Shown here in pieces: positions 1 to 10,175 of a DNA stretch of 64,000 nucleotides (its first letter is position 1; the number at the start of each line of letters is the position of its first letter). The position numbers and the translations under genes were made by a program. The notes beneath the pieces were generated by a model, which was not told where the DNA came from, did not search any database, and was given only the letters and a program-made list of their open reading frames with translations. The stretch is from Amycolatopsis cihanbeyliensis (lineage in GTDB: Bacteria; Actinomycetota; Actinomycetes; Mycobacteriales; Pseudonocardiaceae). The stretch covers positions 310,001-374,000 of the forward strand of contig NZ_VFML01000002.1 in the NCBI RefSeq assembly GCF_006715045.1. Direction: 5' to 3'.

Positions 1-161
1 ACCTGGTCGCTGGCCTGGAAGATCACGCCGGTGTCGGAGTCGCGCAGCAGCATCGCCACCGTGACGAACACGGCCAGCAGCACGACCGCCAGCGGGGTAC
101 ACATCCAGACCACCCGCCGCGGGCGGAAAAGCACCTGATCCTCGGTCACGGTCGCCACCAT
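1..161 (-). CDS. Membrane protein downstream of ribH (N-terminal part; Rv1417-like)
   Basis: Only the first 53 codons lie inside the window. The ATG directly follows the ribH stop codon (TAGATG), so it is the last visible gene of the riboflavin operon. The peptide starts MVATVTEDQVLFRPRR and has one clear hydrophobic segment at about residues 18-38. In M. tuberculosis the gene after ribH (Rv1417) is a small membrane protein, and actinobacterial proteins at this position often carry a PH-like domain. Position and the N-terminal pattern suggest the same family here, but the diagnostic part lies outside the window. Function unknown. Confidence 0.6.
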   Translation of the reverse strand, partial: MVATVTEDQVLFRPRRVVWMCTPLAVVLLAVFVTVAMLLRDSDTGVIFQASDQ

Positions 162-785
<624 letters not shown>

Positions 786-789
<4 letters not shown>

Positions 790-869
790 GCCTCGGCTCC
801 TTCTCGCTGCGCTCCTCGGCCCGCGGGCCGGACCTGCGATGCTCGCTCGGCGTCGCCCGCGGAACTCAT
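786..869 (-). CDS. Repeat-encoded mini-ORF 2 (27 aa)
   Basis: ATG start at 869 (the other units use GTG), preceded by AGAAGGAGC. Its TGA at 786-788 overlaps the GTG of the next unit. The peptide begins [12 protein letters not shown]. No known family. Confidence 0.25.
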
Positions 870-949
870 GCCTTGGCTCCTTCTCGCTGCGCTCCTCGGC
901 CCGCGGGCCGGACCTGCGATGCTCGCTCGGCGTCGCCCGCGGAACTCAC
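866..949 (-). CDS. Repeat-encoded mini-ORF 1 (27 aa), coupled to ribBA
   Basis: GTG start at 949 overlaps the ribBA stop codon (GTGA). Its TGA overlaps the ATG at 869. It is the first link in an unbroken ribBA-to-ribH chain of 4-nt overlaps. No known family. Confidence 0.25.
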   Translation of the reverse strand: MSSAGDAERASQVRPAGRGAQREGAKA

Positions 950-2265
950 GCCGGCCCACCATTGCGTAGCTCACCCATCTCCGCACCGACGTCATCGACG
1001 TGTTCGAGCTGGGCCAGCTCATGTCCCATCCGGTCCCGCTTGGTCTGCAGGTACCGCAGGTTCTCCGGGTTGGGTGAGATCGGCAGCGGGACCCTGCCTG
1101 CGATCCGCAGGCCGTAGCCCTCCAGCCCGACCCGCTTGGCCGGGTTGTTGGTGAGCAGCCGCATCGACCGCACCCCGAGGTCGCACAGGATCTGCGCGCC
1201 GGTGCCGTAGTCCCGCGCGTCGGCGGGCACGCCGAGGGCCAGGTTGGCGTCCACGGTGTCCGCGCCGTCGTCCTGCAGTTGGTAGGCCTGCAGCTTGTGC
1301 AGCAGGCCGATACCGCGACCCTCGTGCCCGCGGATGTAGAGCACGACCCCCCGCCCCTCGGCGGCGACCACCCGCAGCGCGGCCTCCAGCTGCGGGCCGC
1401 AGTCGCAGCGCAGCGAGCCGAACACATCCCCGGTCAGGCACTCCGAGTGCACCCGGACCAGGATGTTCTCCCCGTCGCCGATGTCGCCGTACACGAAGGC
1501 GATGTGCTCGATCCCGTCCAGCAGGCTGTCATAGCCGACCGCCCGGAAGGTGCCGGCGGAGAGCGGGATCCGGGCCTCGGCCACCCGCTCGACCTGGCTC
1601 TCGGTACGCCGCCGGTAGGCGATCAGGTCGGCGATGGTGATCAGCCGCAGATCGTGGTCGGCGGCGAAGACCTCCAGCTCGTCCCGGCGGGCCATATCGC
1701 CCTCGTCCTTCTGCGAGACGATCTCGCAGAGCACCCCGGCGGGGGCCAGCCCGGCCAGCCGGGCGAGGTCCACGGCGGCCTCCGTGTGCCCCGGCCTGCG
1801 CAGCACGCCACCGTCCTTGGCGCGCAGCGGGACGACGTGCCCTGGCCTGCGGAAGTCACCCGCGGTGGACTTCGGGTCGGCCAGCAGCCGGATGGTGTGG
1901 CAGCGGTCGGCGGCCGAGATCCCGGTGGTGATGCCGTCGGCCGCGTCCACGGTGACGGTGTACGCGGTCCCGCGCTGGTCCTGGTTCGAGTGGTACATCG
2001 GCGGCAGGTCGAGCCGGTCGCAGTCCGGACCGGTGAGCGAGGTGCACACGTAGCCGGAGGTGTAGCGGACCATGAACGCCAGCAGCTCGGGTGTGGCTTT
2101 CTCCGCCGCGAAGATCAGGTCGCCCTCGTTCTCCCGGTCCTCGTCGTCCACCACGATGACCGGCCGGCCGGCCTTGATGTCCGCGATGGCCAGGTCGATA
2201 TCCCCCGGGTCCCCTTCGGCGCCCACCTCCGCCGGCTCCGCGACCGAATCCACTGTCTCACTCAT
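946..2265 (-). CDS. ribBA: Bifunctional DHBP synthase / GTP cyclohydrolase II
   Basis: 439 residues. The N-terminal half is 3,4-dihydroxy-2-butanone 4-phosphate synthase (acidic motif [16 protein letters not shown] near residues 39-54, then [16 protein letters not shown] and [12 protein letters not shown]). The C-terminal half is GTP cyclohydrolase II, with zinc cysteines in [15 protein letters not shown] (about 275-289) and [10 protein letters not shown]. It supplies both riboflavin precursor branches. The ATG at 2265 is chosen over the ATG two codons upstream because it overlaps the ribE stop (ATGA) and lies 7-8 nt after GGAGG. The stop codon is the first base set of the 80-bp repeat array. 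Confidence 0.96.
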   Translation of the reverse strand: MSETVDSVAEPAEVGAEGDPGDIDLAIADIKAGRPVIVVDDEDRENEGDLIFAAEKATPELLAFMVRYTSGYVCTSLTGPDCDRLDLPPMYHSNQDQRGTAYTVTVDAADGITTGISAADRCHTIRLLADPKSTAGDFRRPGHVVPLRAKDGGVLRRPGHTEAAVDLARLAGLAPAGVLCEIVSQKDEGDMARRDELEVFAADHDLRLITIADLIAYRRRTESQVERVAEARIPLSAGTFRAVGYDSLLDGIEHIAFVYGDIGDGENILVRVHSECLTGDVFGSLRCDCGPQLEAALRVVAAEGRGVVLYIRGHEGRGIGLLHKLQAYQLQDDGADTVDANLALGVPADARDYGTGAQILCDLGVRSMRLLTNNPAKRVGLEGYGLRIAGRVPLPISPNPENLRYLQTKRDRMGHELAQLEHVDDVGAEMGELRNGGPA

Positions 2266-2891
2266 GACCATTCCTCCGTACCCCCATGATGCTCCTTGGC
2301 CTGGCCGGGTAGGTGTGCGGAGGCCAGTTTCTCAACGTACTTCGCCAGTACGTCTACTTCGAGGTTGACCAGATCGCCCGGCTCGCGCCGGCCCAGCGTG
2401 GTGAGCTCGAGGGTGGTCGGGATGAGTGCCACCTGAAACTCCTCGGCCGAGGTGGCAGCCACGGTCAGCGACACGCCGTCCACCGCGATCGAACCCTTCT
2501 GCACCAGGTACCTGGACAGCGCGGGCGGCATGGCGAAGGTGGCGAGGCCCTGCGGGTCCCGGGTAAGGAACACCCCTGTCCCGTCCACGTGCCCCTGCAT
2601 GATGTGGCCCCCCAGCCGCTCCCCGACGGCCGTCGCCCGCTCCAGGTTCACCCGATCCCCCACCTGCACCTTCGCCATGCCGGAACGCTGCAACGTCTCG
2701 TCCACCACGTCGACGCCGAACTCGCCCCCGGCCACGTCGACCACGGTCAGGCACACCCCGTTCACGGCGATGGAGTCCCCGTGCGCCGCGTCCTCGGTCA
2801 CCCGAGGCCCGCGTACCGTCATCCGCGCCGCGTTCGGTAGCTGCTCGACGCCGGTAACCTCGCCGAGCTCCTCGACAATGCCGGTGAACAC
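2262..2891 (-). CDS. ribE: Riboflavin synthase alpha chain
   Basis: Dismutates two 6,7-dimethyl-8-ribityllumazines to riboflavin. The GTG at 2891 gives the canonical N-terminus (M)[11 protein letters not shown] and a 209-residue protein of normal length. An AGGAG sits 8 nt upstream, partly inside the end of ribD. Two lumazine-binding repeats are visible: the first with [12 protein letters not shown], the second from the [12 protein letters not shown] segment with [11 protein letters not shown]. The ribD stop lies 4 nt upstream and the gene overlaps ribBA by 4 nt, so it is an internal operon gene. A longer upstream reading would add 19 residues unrelated to the family. Confidence 0.95.
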   Translation of the reverse strand: MFTGIVEELGEVTGVEQLPNAARMTVRGPRVTEDAAHGDSIAVNGVCLTVVDVAGGEFGVDVVDETLQRSGMAKVQVGDRVNLERATAVGERLGGHIMQGHVDGTGVFLTRDPQGLATFAMPPALSRYLVQKGSIAVDGVSLTVAATSAEEFQVALIPTTLELTTLGRREPGDLVNLEVDVLAKYVEKLASAHLPGQAKEHHGGTEEWS

Positions 2892-2895
2892 CAAA

Positions 2896-3930
2896 CTACT
2901 CCTCTCCGGCGCGGGCCGGTACGGCGGAGATCCGCACGTCTTTTCCACTCATGGTGACCCCTTCGACCGCCCAGCGGTGTGCTTCGGTGATGGTCGACAC
3001 GCCCGCGTCGCCGAGTGCCGTCGGACCCGCGCCGAGCAGGGCAGGCGCGACGAAGGCGAGGATCCGGTCGATCCGGCCCGCCGCGGCGAATCCGCCGGCC
3101 AGTCGCGGCCCGCCTTCCAGCAGCACATCCACCGCCCCGCGCTCGGCGAGCTCGGCGAGCACCACATCCGGGTCGCGGGTACGCAGCATCGCCGTCGGGG
3201 CCACCGCGTCCAGCACCCGCGCGCCGTCCGGGACCGTGCCGGTGCCGACCACGACCCGCAGCGGCTGGTGATCGGCCTGGTGGCCGCCGGGGGTGCGCGC
3301 GGTGAGCGCGGGGTCGTCGGCGCGCACCGTGCCGGTGCCGACCACGATCGCGTCGGCCTTGGCCCGCACGGCGTGCACCTCGGTCCTGGACTCCGGGCAG
3401 GAGATCCACCTGCTGGTCCCGTCGGCCGCGGCGGCCCTCCCATCGAGGGTGGCCGCGTACTTCCAGGTCACATGTGGCCGCCCGGTGCGCGCGTAGTGCA
3501 GCCAGGCACGCAGCGGACCCGCCTCGACCTCGCCGGCCAGCAGGCCACCCTCGGCCTCCACCCCGGCGGCGTGCAGGGCCTTCGCCCCGCCCCCGGCGAC
3601 CGGGCCGGGGTCGGCGACGGCGTAGTGCACGGCACGCACCCCGGCCGCGACCAACGCGTCCGCGCAGGGCGGAGTGCGCCCGTGGTGCGCGCAGGGCTCG
3701 AGCGTCACCACCGCGGTCCCGCCCAGCGCGCGCAGCCCGGCATGCCGCAGCGCGACCACCTCGGCGTGCGGACCGCCGGGCGGCTGGGTGGCGCCCTGCC
3801 CGGCCACGACCCCCTTCTCGTCCAGGATCACCGCCCCGACCGGTGGGTTCGGGCTGGTCCAGCCGCGTGCCGACTCGCTCAGCGCGATGGCGGTCCGCAT
3901 GGCCCGCTCCAGCCGCGCACGTTCGTTCAT
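2896..3930 (-). CDS. ribD: Bifunctional pyrimidine deaminase/reductase
   Basis: 344 residues. The N-terminal deaminase domain has the zinc signature: HAE (about residues 55-57) and PCAHHGRTPPC (about 78-88). The C-terminal reductase domain (from about residue 145) has the HVTWKYAATLDGR and SRWISC patterns and the late LLEGGPRLAGGF glycine loop. It performs the second and third steps of riboflavin synthesis, deaminating then reducing the ribosylaminopyrimidine. It follows rpe with an 18-nt gap and precedes ribE by 4 nt. No FMN riboswitch was recognised upstream. Confidence 0.95.
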   Translation of the reverse strand: MNERARLERAMRTAIALSESARGWTSPNPPVGAVILDEKGVVAGQGATQPPGGPHAEVVALRHAGLRALGGTAVVTLEPCAHHGRTPPCADALVAAGVRAVHYAVADPGPVAGGGAKALHAAGVEAEGGLLAGEVEAGPLRAWLHYARTGRPHVTWKYAATLDGRAAAADGTSRWISCPESRTEVHAVRAKADAIVVGTGTVRADDPALTARTPGGHQADHQPLRVVVGTGTVPDGARVLDAVAPTAMLRTRDPDVVLAELAERGAVDVLLEGGPRLAGGFAAAGRIDRILAFVAPALLGAGPTALGDAGVSTITEAHRWAVEGVTMSGKDVRISAVPARAGEE

Positions 3931-3948
3931 CGCCCCGGCGTCCGTTCC

Positions 3949-4632
3949 TCAGCGCCCCGCGCGCGCGGCCTGCGTGCGCAGCGCCGCGACGGCGCGGCCG
4001 GGGTCCTCGGCGCCGTAGACGGCCGATCCGGCCACGAAGCAGTCCACTCCGGCCTCGGCCGCCCGCTCGATGGTCTCGGTGTTGATCCCGCCGTCGATCT
4101 CCACCAGGACCCGCAGGTGCCCGGTGTCCACCAGCCGCCGCGCGGTGCGCACCTTCGCCAGCACCTCCGGGATGAAGGACTGCCCGCCGAATCCGGGCTC
4201 CACGGACATCACCAGCAGGGTGTCGTAGTGCTTCAGCACCTCGAGGTGGTCCTCGAGCGGGGTGTCCGGCTTGATCGACAGTCCCGCCTTGGCGCCCGCC
4301 GCACGCAGGTCCTTGGCGAGGCGGACCGGGTCATGCGCGGCCTCCGCGTGCACCGTCACGTTGTACGCGCCGGCCTCGGCGTAGCCCGGCGCCCACCGAT
4401 CCGGGTCGTCGATCATCAGGTGGCAGTCCAGTGGCACGTCGCTGGCCTGCAACAACGCTCGTACAACCGGCAACCCGAGGGTCAGGTTGGGGACGAAATG
4501 CCCGTCCATGACGTCCACGTGCACCCAGTCCGCCCGCTCCTCCCCGGTGCCGGCGACAGCGGTGATCTCCTCGCCGAGGCGGGCGAAGTCGGCGGAAAGG
4601 ATGCTCGGTGCGATCAGTGGTCGATGGGACAC
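3949..4632 (-). CDS. rpe: Ribulose-phosphate 3-epimerase
   Basis: 227-residue TIM-barrel enzyme interconverting ribulose 5-phosphate and xylulose 5-phosphate in the pentose phosphate pathway. Visible family features: N-terminal [59 protein letters not shown] and [11 protein letters not shown]. The metal-binding His and Asp residues in these motifs are intact. It heads the rib operon here and may supply the ribulose 5-phosphate used by RibBA. In M. tuberculosis rsmB lies just upstream; here it is 22 kb away. Confidence 0.95.
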   Translation of the reverse strand: MSHRPLIAPSILSADFARLGEEITAVAGTGEERADWVHVDVMDGHFVPNLTLGLPVVRALLQASDVPLDCHLMIDDPDRWAPGYAEAGAYNVTVHAEAAHDPVRLAKDLRAAGAKAGLSIKPDTPLEDHLEVLKHYDTLLVMSVEPGFGGQSFIPEVLAKVRTARRLVDTGHLRVLVEIDGGINTETIERAAEAGVDCFVAGSAVYGAEDPGRAVAALRTQAARAGR

Positions 4633-4641
4633 GGCCGCAAC

Positions 4642-5631
4642 CTACCAAGACCGCCCCCGCCAGGAGGTGAGCAGGCGCTCAACCGCGCGGGCGCTCCCCC
4701 AGGACAGGCTGACCCCCTCCCCGCCGTGCCCGTAGTTGTGTACCACTCTCGCCGACCCGACTCGCTCCTCCTCCAGCCGGGCGGCCTCCCGCCCCGGCCG
4801 CAACCCGACCAGGTGGCCGAGCACCTCCGCTTCGGCGAATCGCGGCTCGATCCGCGCGCACCGGCGCAGGATCCCCTCCGCGACCTCCGGGTCCGGCTCG
4901 AGACTCCAGTCGCCCGGCTGGCTGACCCCTGCCAGCAGCACCCGATCGCCATGCGGGAAGAAGCCGGTCCACTCGGTGGAATCCACGGCCTCGATGTAGA
5001 AGTGCTCGACGCCGGGGTTGCGCACCACCACGTGCTGGCCGCGCACCGGCCGCACCCGCGGGTCGCCTGCCAGCCGCCCTGCGGCCACCCCGGTGCAGTT
5101 GACCACCACCGGCGCCGCGGCGGCCGCCTCGGCAAGGTCACCCACCGCCCGCCGCCGCAGCTCCGCACCGGCCTCCGCCAGGCGGGTGCCAAGAAAGTCC
5201 AGGTAAACCGGCAAGTCGATCATCGGAACCCGGGCCCACAGACCGGTGCGCATGCCGGGTGGAAGCTCATCCGGGCGACACGGCCGCATCTCGGGCAGTT
5301 CGGCGGCCCACACGGGTTGCTCGTCCGAAAGGTCGGACACCTCGAGTCCCCACTCCGGATGCACCCCGGTGCCCTCCCGCCCGGCCAACGCGGACAGCTC
5401 GGCGAGGGTGACCCGGCTCCACTCGAGATCACGTGGAGTGAGCCCGGGTACCCACACCCCACTGGCCACCGCCGAGGTGGTTTCGGCGGGCAGCCGCTCG
5501 GCCCACACCCGCACCCGGTGCCCGGCTTCGGCGAGACATACGGCAGTACTCAGCCCGATCACGCCGGCGCCGAGTACCAGCACGTCGGGACGGGTTGCGC
5601 CGGCAGGTTGACCGGCAGATCGACCGCGCAT
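4642..5631 (-). CDS. D-amino-acid oxidase family FAD enzyme
   Basis: 329 residues. An N-terminal Rossmann FAD-binding fold (VLVLGAGVIGLSTAVCLAEA, about 19-38) is followed by a substrate domain and a C-terminal HNYGHGGEGVSLSWG loop (about 300-314), both typical of D-amino-acid oxidases (family length 310-350). RPVRGQHVVV and VGLRPGRE are also conserved DAAO elements. Expected reaction: D-amino acid plus O2 to 2-oxo acid, ammonia and H2O2. It ends 9 nt before rpe on the same strand but is divergent from hyuA (175 nt apart). Pairing with hydantoinase subunits suggests D-amino-acid or N-carbamoyl compound catabolism; this is inference. Confidence 0.85.
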   Translation of the reverse strand: MRGRSAGQPAGATRPDVLVLGAGVIGLSTAVCLAEAGHRVRVWAERLPAETTSAVASGVWVPGLTPRDLEWSRVTLAELSALAGREGTGVHPEWGLEVSDLSDEQPVWAAELPEMRPCRPDELPPGMRTGLWARVPMIDLPVYLDFLGTRLAEAGAELRRRAVGDLAEAAAAAPVVVNCTGVAAGRLAGDPRVRPVRGQHVVVRNPGVEHFYIEAVDSTEWTGFFPHGDRVLLAGVSQPGDWSLEPDPEVAEGILRRCARIEPRFAEAEVLGHLVGLRPGREAARLEEERVGSARVVHNYGHGGEGVSLSWGSARAVERLLTSWRGRSW

Positions 5632-5806
5632 GCGGCCACGCTATCGAAGGGTGTACGCACCGCAGTTGGGAAACGGACACCATCGCGTTACCGGGAGATG
5701 TGCCACACACACCGTGGACCCCGACCCGACTGTGCAGCACGCACAACTGCGCGCGGGCGGGCGCTCCTACCGTGGACGGAACGGTTACGGAGAGGAGTCC
5801 GCCGAC

Positions 5807-7852
5807 ATGGGCCGGTACCGAGCGTCCTTCGACATCGGCGGCACCTTCACCGATGTGATCGCCTACGACGAGGAAACCGGACACTACGTCGCGGGCAAAG
5901 CCGCGACAACCCCGGAGGACCTCACCGAAGGCGTCTTCACCGCGCTCGACTCGGTCATCGACTCGGCGGGGGACATCTCCTTTGCCGTGCACGGCACCAC
6001 CCAGGGCCTGAACACGCTGCTGCAGCGGCGCGGTCCCCGGGTACTCCTGCTGGCCACCGCGGGCGCGGGGGACACGTACCACATCGCGCGGGGGCCGCGG
6101 ACCCGCCTGTACGACCTGCACTACCGCAAGCCGGAGCCGCTGGTCCCGTTGCGGGACATCGTCGAGGTCGGCGGGCGGATCGGCGCCGCGGGCGAGGAGC
6201 TCGACCCGCTGGACGAGGCGGCCGTGCGCGCCGCCGCCCGCCGGTACCGCACGGAAGGGTTCGGCGCGATCGCGGTCGGCTACCTGTTCAGCTACGCCAA
6301 CCCGGCACATGAGCGGCGCACCAGGGAGATCCTGCGCGAGGAGCTGGGCGACGAGGTCACCATCTCCCTCTCGCACGAGGCCGCGAAGGAGTGGCGCGAG
6401 TACGAGCGCACCTCCTCGGCCGTGCTGGAGGCCTACACCGGCCCGGTCACCCAGCGGTACCTCGCCAGCCTGGGGTCCGACCTGCGCGAGCGCGGCCTTT
6501 CCGTGCCGCTGCACGTGATGCAGTCCTCCGGCGGCATTCTCACCGCCGAGTCCGCACGCGACCATCCCTTGCAGACACTGCTGTCCGGTCCGGTCGGCGG
6601 CACCATGGGTGGTGTCGCGCTCGCCGAGCACCGCGGGCGGCGCAACCTGATCTGCGTGGACATGGGGGGCACCTCCTTCGACGTGTCCCTGGTGATCGAC
6701 GGCCGGCCGGACATCTCGGCCGAGGCCAAGATCGAGGGCCTGCCCATGTTGATGAGCGTGGTGAACATCCACACCGTCGGCGCGGGCGGCGGGTCCACGG
6801 CGTGGATCGAGGCGGGGGGCCTGCGGGTCGGGCCGCAGTCGGCCGGTGCCCATCCCGGGCCCGCGTGCTACGGCCGCGGCGGCACCGAACCCACGGTGAC
6901 CGACGCGAACCTGGTACTCGGCCGGATCATCCCGGAATGGTTCGCCGGCGGGGAGCTCGCGCTGGACGCCGCGTCGGCCGAGGTCGCGATCACCCAGCTC
7001 GGCGAGCGGCTCGGGCTGGATCCGGTGCCGATGGCCGAGGGCATGTGCGACGTGGCCAACGCCAAGATGGCGCAGGCGATCCGCACGATCACCGTGTCCC
7101 GCGGAGTCGAGCCGCGCGAGTTCGACCTGGTCGCCTTCGGCGGCGCCGGGCCGATGCACGCCGCCTTCATCGCCCGTGAGCTGGGCATCAGCGACATCAT
7201 CGTGCCGCGGTTCCCCGGCGCCTTCTCCGCCTGGGGCATGCTGCAGGCCGAGATCCGCAAGGACTTCTCCGAGCCGTACTTCTACCGGGACGCCGACCTG
7301 GACACCGGGCACATGGCCGTGCAGTTGCACGCCATGGCCGAGCGGGCGCTGCGATCACTGGACAGCGAGGGCGTCCCGGAGGCCAACCGTCGCGTCGCGC
7401 ATGCCGTGGATGTGCGGTACGTGGAGCAGGAGTACACCCTCACCGTCGACCTGATCGACGCCGGCGAGCCGCGCAGGGAGGACTTCCGCGAGGTGCTCGC
7501 CAAGCGGTTCGGGCAGTTGCACGAGACCCGCTACGGCCACGCCAACCCGGGCGCCCCGATCGAGCTGGTGGTGCTGCGTACCACGGCGCTCGGTGATCTC
7601 GGGCGCGCCGAGACCGAACGGTTCCAGCCGATGAGCAGGCACGGAGTCCCGTACCGGGCGCGCGAGGCCGTGTTCAACGGCGAGAAGCAGTACGCCGCCG
7701 TGGTCCGCAGGGAGGACCTGGCCGCTGGGCACCGGCTGGACGGGCCGGCCGTGGTGGTCGAGGCCACCGCGACCACGGTGGTTCCACCCGGATGGAGCCT
7801 TTCGGTCGACTCCGTCGGTTCGCTCGTCGTGCGAGACAGGGAGCAGCAATGA
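5807..7852 (+). CDS. hyuA: Hydantoinase/oxoprolinase subunit A (ATP-dependent)
   Basis: 681 residues. The ATG at 5807 places the phosphate-binding FDIGGTFTDV motif at residues 7-16 and follows AGGAG by about 10 nt. A longer in-frame reading upstream is not supported. Further actin-like ATPase elements are visible: AVHGTTQGLNTLLQRRG, then DMGGTSFDVSLV (about 285-296), GAGGGSTAWI and FGGAGPMHA. This subunit binds ATP and works with HyuB to open cyclic amides such as hydantoins or 5-oxoproline. It overlaps hyuB by 4 nt (ATGA). Exact substrate cannot be read from sequence. Confidence 0.9.
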   Translation: MGRYRASFDIGGTFTDVIAYDEETGHYVAGKAATTPEDLTEGVFTALDSVIDSAGDISFAVHGTTQGLNTLLQRRGPRVLLLATAGAGDTYHIARGPRTRLYDLHYRKPEPLVPLRDIVEVGGRIGAAGEELDPLDEAAVRAAARRYRTEGFGAIAVGYLFSYANPAHERRTREILREELGDEVTISLSHEAAKEWREYERTSSAVLEAYTGPVTQRYLASLGSDLRERGLSVPLHVMQSSGGILTAESARDHPLQTLLSGPVGGTMGGVALAEHRGRRNLICVDMGGTSFDVSLVIDGRPDISAEAKIEGLPMLMSVVNIHTVGAGGGSTAWIEAGGLRVGPQSAGAHPGPACYGRGGTEPTVTDANLVLGRIIPEWFAGGELALDAASAEVAITQLGERLGLDPVPMAEGMCDVANAKMAQAIRTITVSRGVEPREFDLVAFGGAGPMHAAFIARELGISDIIVPRFPGAFSAWGMLQAEIRKDFSEPYFYRDADLDTGHMAVQLHAMAERALRSLDSEGVPEANRRVAHAVDVRYVEQEYTLTVDLIDAGEPRREDFREVLAKRFGQLHETRYGHANPGAPIELVVLRTTALGDLGRAETERFQPMSRHGVPYRAREAVFNGEKQYAAVVRREDLAAGHRLDGPAVVVEATATTVVPPGWSLSVDSVGSLVVRDREQQ

Positions 7853-9570
7853 CCAGGCAGCACACCGCGGACCCGGTCGTCGTGGAGATCATCCGCAACG
7901 CGCTGTCCTCGGCGGCCGAGGACATGAACGCCACGCTGATCCGCTCGGCGTACACCCCGATCATCTACGAATGCGGTGACTGCGTGGTCGCCCTGCTGGA
8001 CGACCGGCACCAGGTGCTCGGGCAGTCCGCCGGGCTACCGATCTTCCTCGGCAATCTGGAGACCTGCACCAGGGCCACCGAGGAGAGGTTCGGCAGGGAG
8101 ATCTGGCGACCGGGCGATGTGTGGATCCTGAACGACAGCTACCTCGGCGGCACGCATCTCAACGATGTCACCATTTTCGGCCCGGTGTTCGTCGGTGCGG
8201 AACTGGTCGGGTTCACCGCCACCCGCGCGCACTGGATCGACGTCGGTTCCAAGGATCCCGGCGGGTCGATGGATTCGGTGAACATCTTCCAGGAAGGGCT
8301 GCGCCTCGGACCGCAGAAGCTGATCGACGGTGGCGCCGAGGTGCACGGGGTGATCGACACGATCGCCACCAACGTGCGCTTCCCTTACCCCACCACCGGC
8401 GACATGCACGCGATGATCGCCACCATCCGAATGGGACAGAACCGGCTGGCCGAGATCGTGCAACGCTGGGGACTGGACACCCTGCGCGCCGCGCGAGACG
8501 AGATCTTCGCGCAGACCGAACGGATCGAGCGCGAGGTGATCGACGGCATCCCGGACGGGATCTACCACGCCGAGGGATTCCTGGACAACGACGGGATCGA
8601 GCTGGACAAACCGATCCCGGTGAAGTTGCGGATCACGGTGTGCGGGGACAACATCGAGTTCGACGTCACCGAGTCCGCCGACCAGGCCGAGGGACCGGTG
8701 AACTGCGGCACCGCACAGGCGGTCGCAGCCTGCCGGGTGGGCTACAAGCTACTGGTGAGCCCGGACGTGCCGGGCAACGGCGGCTCCTTCCGGCCGCTGA
8801 CCGTGCAGGTGCGCGAGGGCTCGGTGTTCGGCGCGCAAGCACCCGCCGCCTGCCAGTGGTACTTCTCCCACCTCGGCCTGCTGATCGATCTGGTCGCCAG
8901 GGCACTCGCGCCGGCGATGCCGGAGAAGGTGGCCGGAGCCAGCCACGGCGACTCGATGATCGCGCTGTTCGCCGGGCACGACCCGCGTACCGGCAGGGAT
9001 TACGTGAGCCTGGAGGCAACTCTGGGCGGCTGGGGCGCGTGGCAGGGCTCGGACGGGGAGAGCGCACTGATCAACAACGTGAACGGCTCGCTGAAGGACC
9101 TGCCGATCGAGGTGGTGGAGACCTGCTACCCGATGCGGGTGATCGACTACCGGATCAGAACGGACTCCGGGGGCTCCGGCCGCTGGCGTGGTGGCAACGG
9201 GGTTGTCCGGGAGTACGTTGTGCAGCACGACTGCACGGTCTCGCTGTGGTTCGAACGCTCGGTGACCCCGGCGTGGGGCCTTTTCGGCGGGCAGGAGGCC
9301 AAACCCCCCGAGGTGACCATCAACCCGGGTCGGGCGGACGAGCGCAGAATGCTCAAATGCAACGGTTACCGGCTACGTGCCGGTGACGTGGTTCGCTGCA
9401 TGACCGGTGGCGGGGGTGGCTTCGGCGACCCGTGGGAGCGCGACTCCGCCGCCGTGCAGGCGGACGTCGCCGATCGGCTCATCTCCGCCGAGCAGGCGAC
9501 CGAGGAATACGGCGTGCCCATCGAAGCAGGCCCGGAACCGACGCACTCACCGCGTGGTGAGTCCGAGTAA
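7849..9570 (+). CDS. hyuB: Hydantoinase/oxoprolinase subunit B
   Basis: 573 residues. The N-terminus DPVVVEIIRNALSSAAEDMN is characteristic of HyuB, followed by FLGNLETC, NDSYLGGTHLNDVT and RAHWIDVGSKDPGG. Late features GGSGRWRGGNGVVREY and the final GGGGGFGDPWERD are also family hallmarks. Partner of HyuA in ATP-dependent cleavage of cyclic amides (hydantoins, oxoproline, N-methylhydantoin or acetophenone-type chemistry are alternatives in this family). The ATG at 7849 overlaps the hyuA stop. The next small gene overlaps its 3' end. Confidence 0.9.
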   Translation: MTRQHTADPVVVEIIRNALSSAAEDMNATLIRSAYTPIIYECGDCVVALLDDRHQVLGQSAGLPIFLGNLETCTRATEERFGREIWRPGDVWILNDSYLGGTHLNDVTIFGPVFVGAELVGFTATRAHWIDVGSKDPGGSMDSVNIFQEGLRLGPQKLIDGGAEVHGVIDTIATNVRFPYPTTGDMHAMIATIRMGQNRLAEIVQRWGLDTLRAARDEIFAQTERIEREVIDGIPDGIYHAEGFLDNDGIELDKPIPVKLRITVCGDNIEFDVTESADQAEGPVNCGTAQAVAACRVGYKLLVSPDVPGNGGSFRPLTVQVREGSVFGAQAPAACQWYFSHLGLLIDLVARALAPAMPEKVAGASHGDSMIALFAGHDPRTGRDYVSLEATLGGWGAWQGSDGESALINNVNGSLKDLPIEVVETCYPMRVIDYRIRTDSGGSGRWRGGNGVVREYVVQHDCTVSLWFERSVTPAWGLFGGQEAKPPEVTINPGRADERRMLKCNGYRLRAGDVVRCMTGGGGGFGDPWERDSAAVQADVADRLISAEQATEEYGVPIEAGPEPTHSPRGESE

Positions 9571-9958
9571 CCAGCGATGTGACGACTTGACCACTCTCGA
9601 ACTCGACGATCTGCTGAACGAGATGCGCGGACGCCACTGGGCGTTCCACTACTTCGGGCTGCGCGACGACCCGAAGGCGATCGGCGCGGTGTACGACTGG
9701 AGTACCTGCGCCGACGTGGTGATCCTGCGGGATGAGGACGACGCCACCGCGTTCCGGGTTCCGACGTTCCCGGACACCGATGTGTTCGCACCGGAAATGG
9801 TGTCCTGGCAGTACCACGCGGCGGCGATCTGGACGCTGCGCGCCGTGCTGACCCTGCCCCGGCCCGGTGCGCCCGGCGCACCGATCGGCCTGCTCGCACC
9901 CGCGGAGAAATGCACCGTACCCCAGGACTGGCGCCGCCCCATGACTGTTCACCCCTGA
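9557..9958 (+). CDS. Conserved hypothetical protein (about 133 aa)
   Basis: Reads on from the last codons of hyuB in another frame, so probably in the hyu operon. The recognisable part starts LELDDLLNEMRGRHWAFHYF and contains GAVYDWSTCADVVILRD, FPDTDVFAPEMVSWQY and a PRPGAPGAPIGLLAP tail. It looks like a small soluble protein; no catalytic motif or membrane segment is evident and I cannot name a family. Start uncertain: GTG codons at 9554 and 9557 or the TTG near 9587, none with a convincing Shine-Dalgarno. A role in the hyu pathway is possible from position only. Confidence 0.6.
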   Translation: MSPSNQRCDDLTTLELDDLLNEMRGRHWAFHYFGLRDDPKAIGAVYDWSTCADVVILRDEDDATAFRVPTFPDTDVFAPEMVSWQYHAAAIWTLRAVLTLPRPGAPGAPIGLLAPAEKCTVPQDWRRPMTVHP

Positions 9959-10175
9959 ACATTTCGCCACGGGGGATTCATCACCGTATCGGCCTGGTTT
10001 CCGCGTTACCACGCCGATTCTCGCCACATTTCTTTAGCGCCGCAACTGCCCGAGCGTGCTCGCACTCCGTCCTGTCCACTATGGACATGGCCGGCCGAGA
10101 CCGGCAGGCGACGCCGCTCCATCATCACCCGATTGTGACTCGAACATACGGTCGAGTATACGGTATGGTGAAGCC

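Noticed and set aside
3931..3948. FMN riboswitch ahead of ribD
   Set aside because: The rpe-ribD gap is only 18 nt and no RFN-like sequence was seen there or before rpe.
2452..6312. Very long plus-strand open frame (1286 codons) across the rib genes
   Set aside because: It is antisense to ribE, ribD, rpe and the oxidase, all of which have clear family motifs. Its translation is low-complexity, rich in Arg, Pro, Gly and His, as expected for shadow frames in GC-rich DNA.
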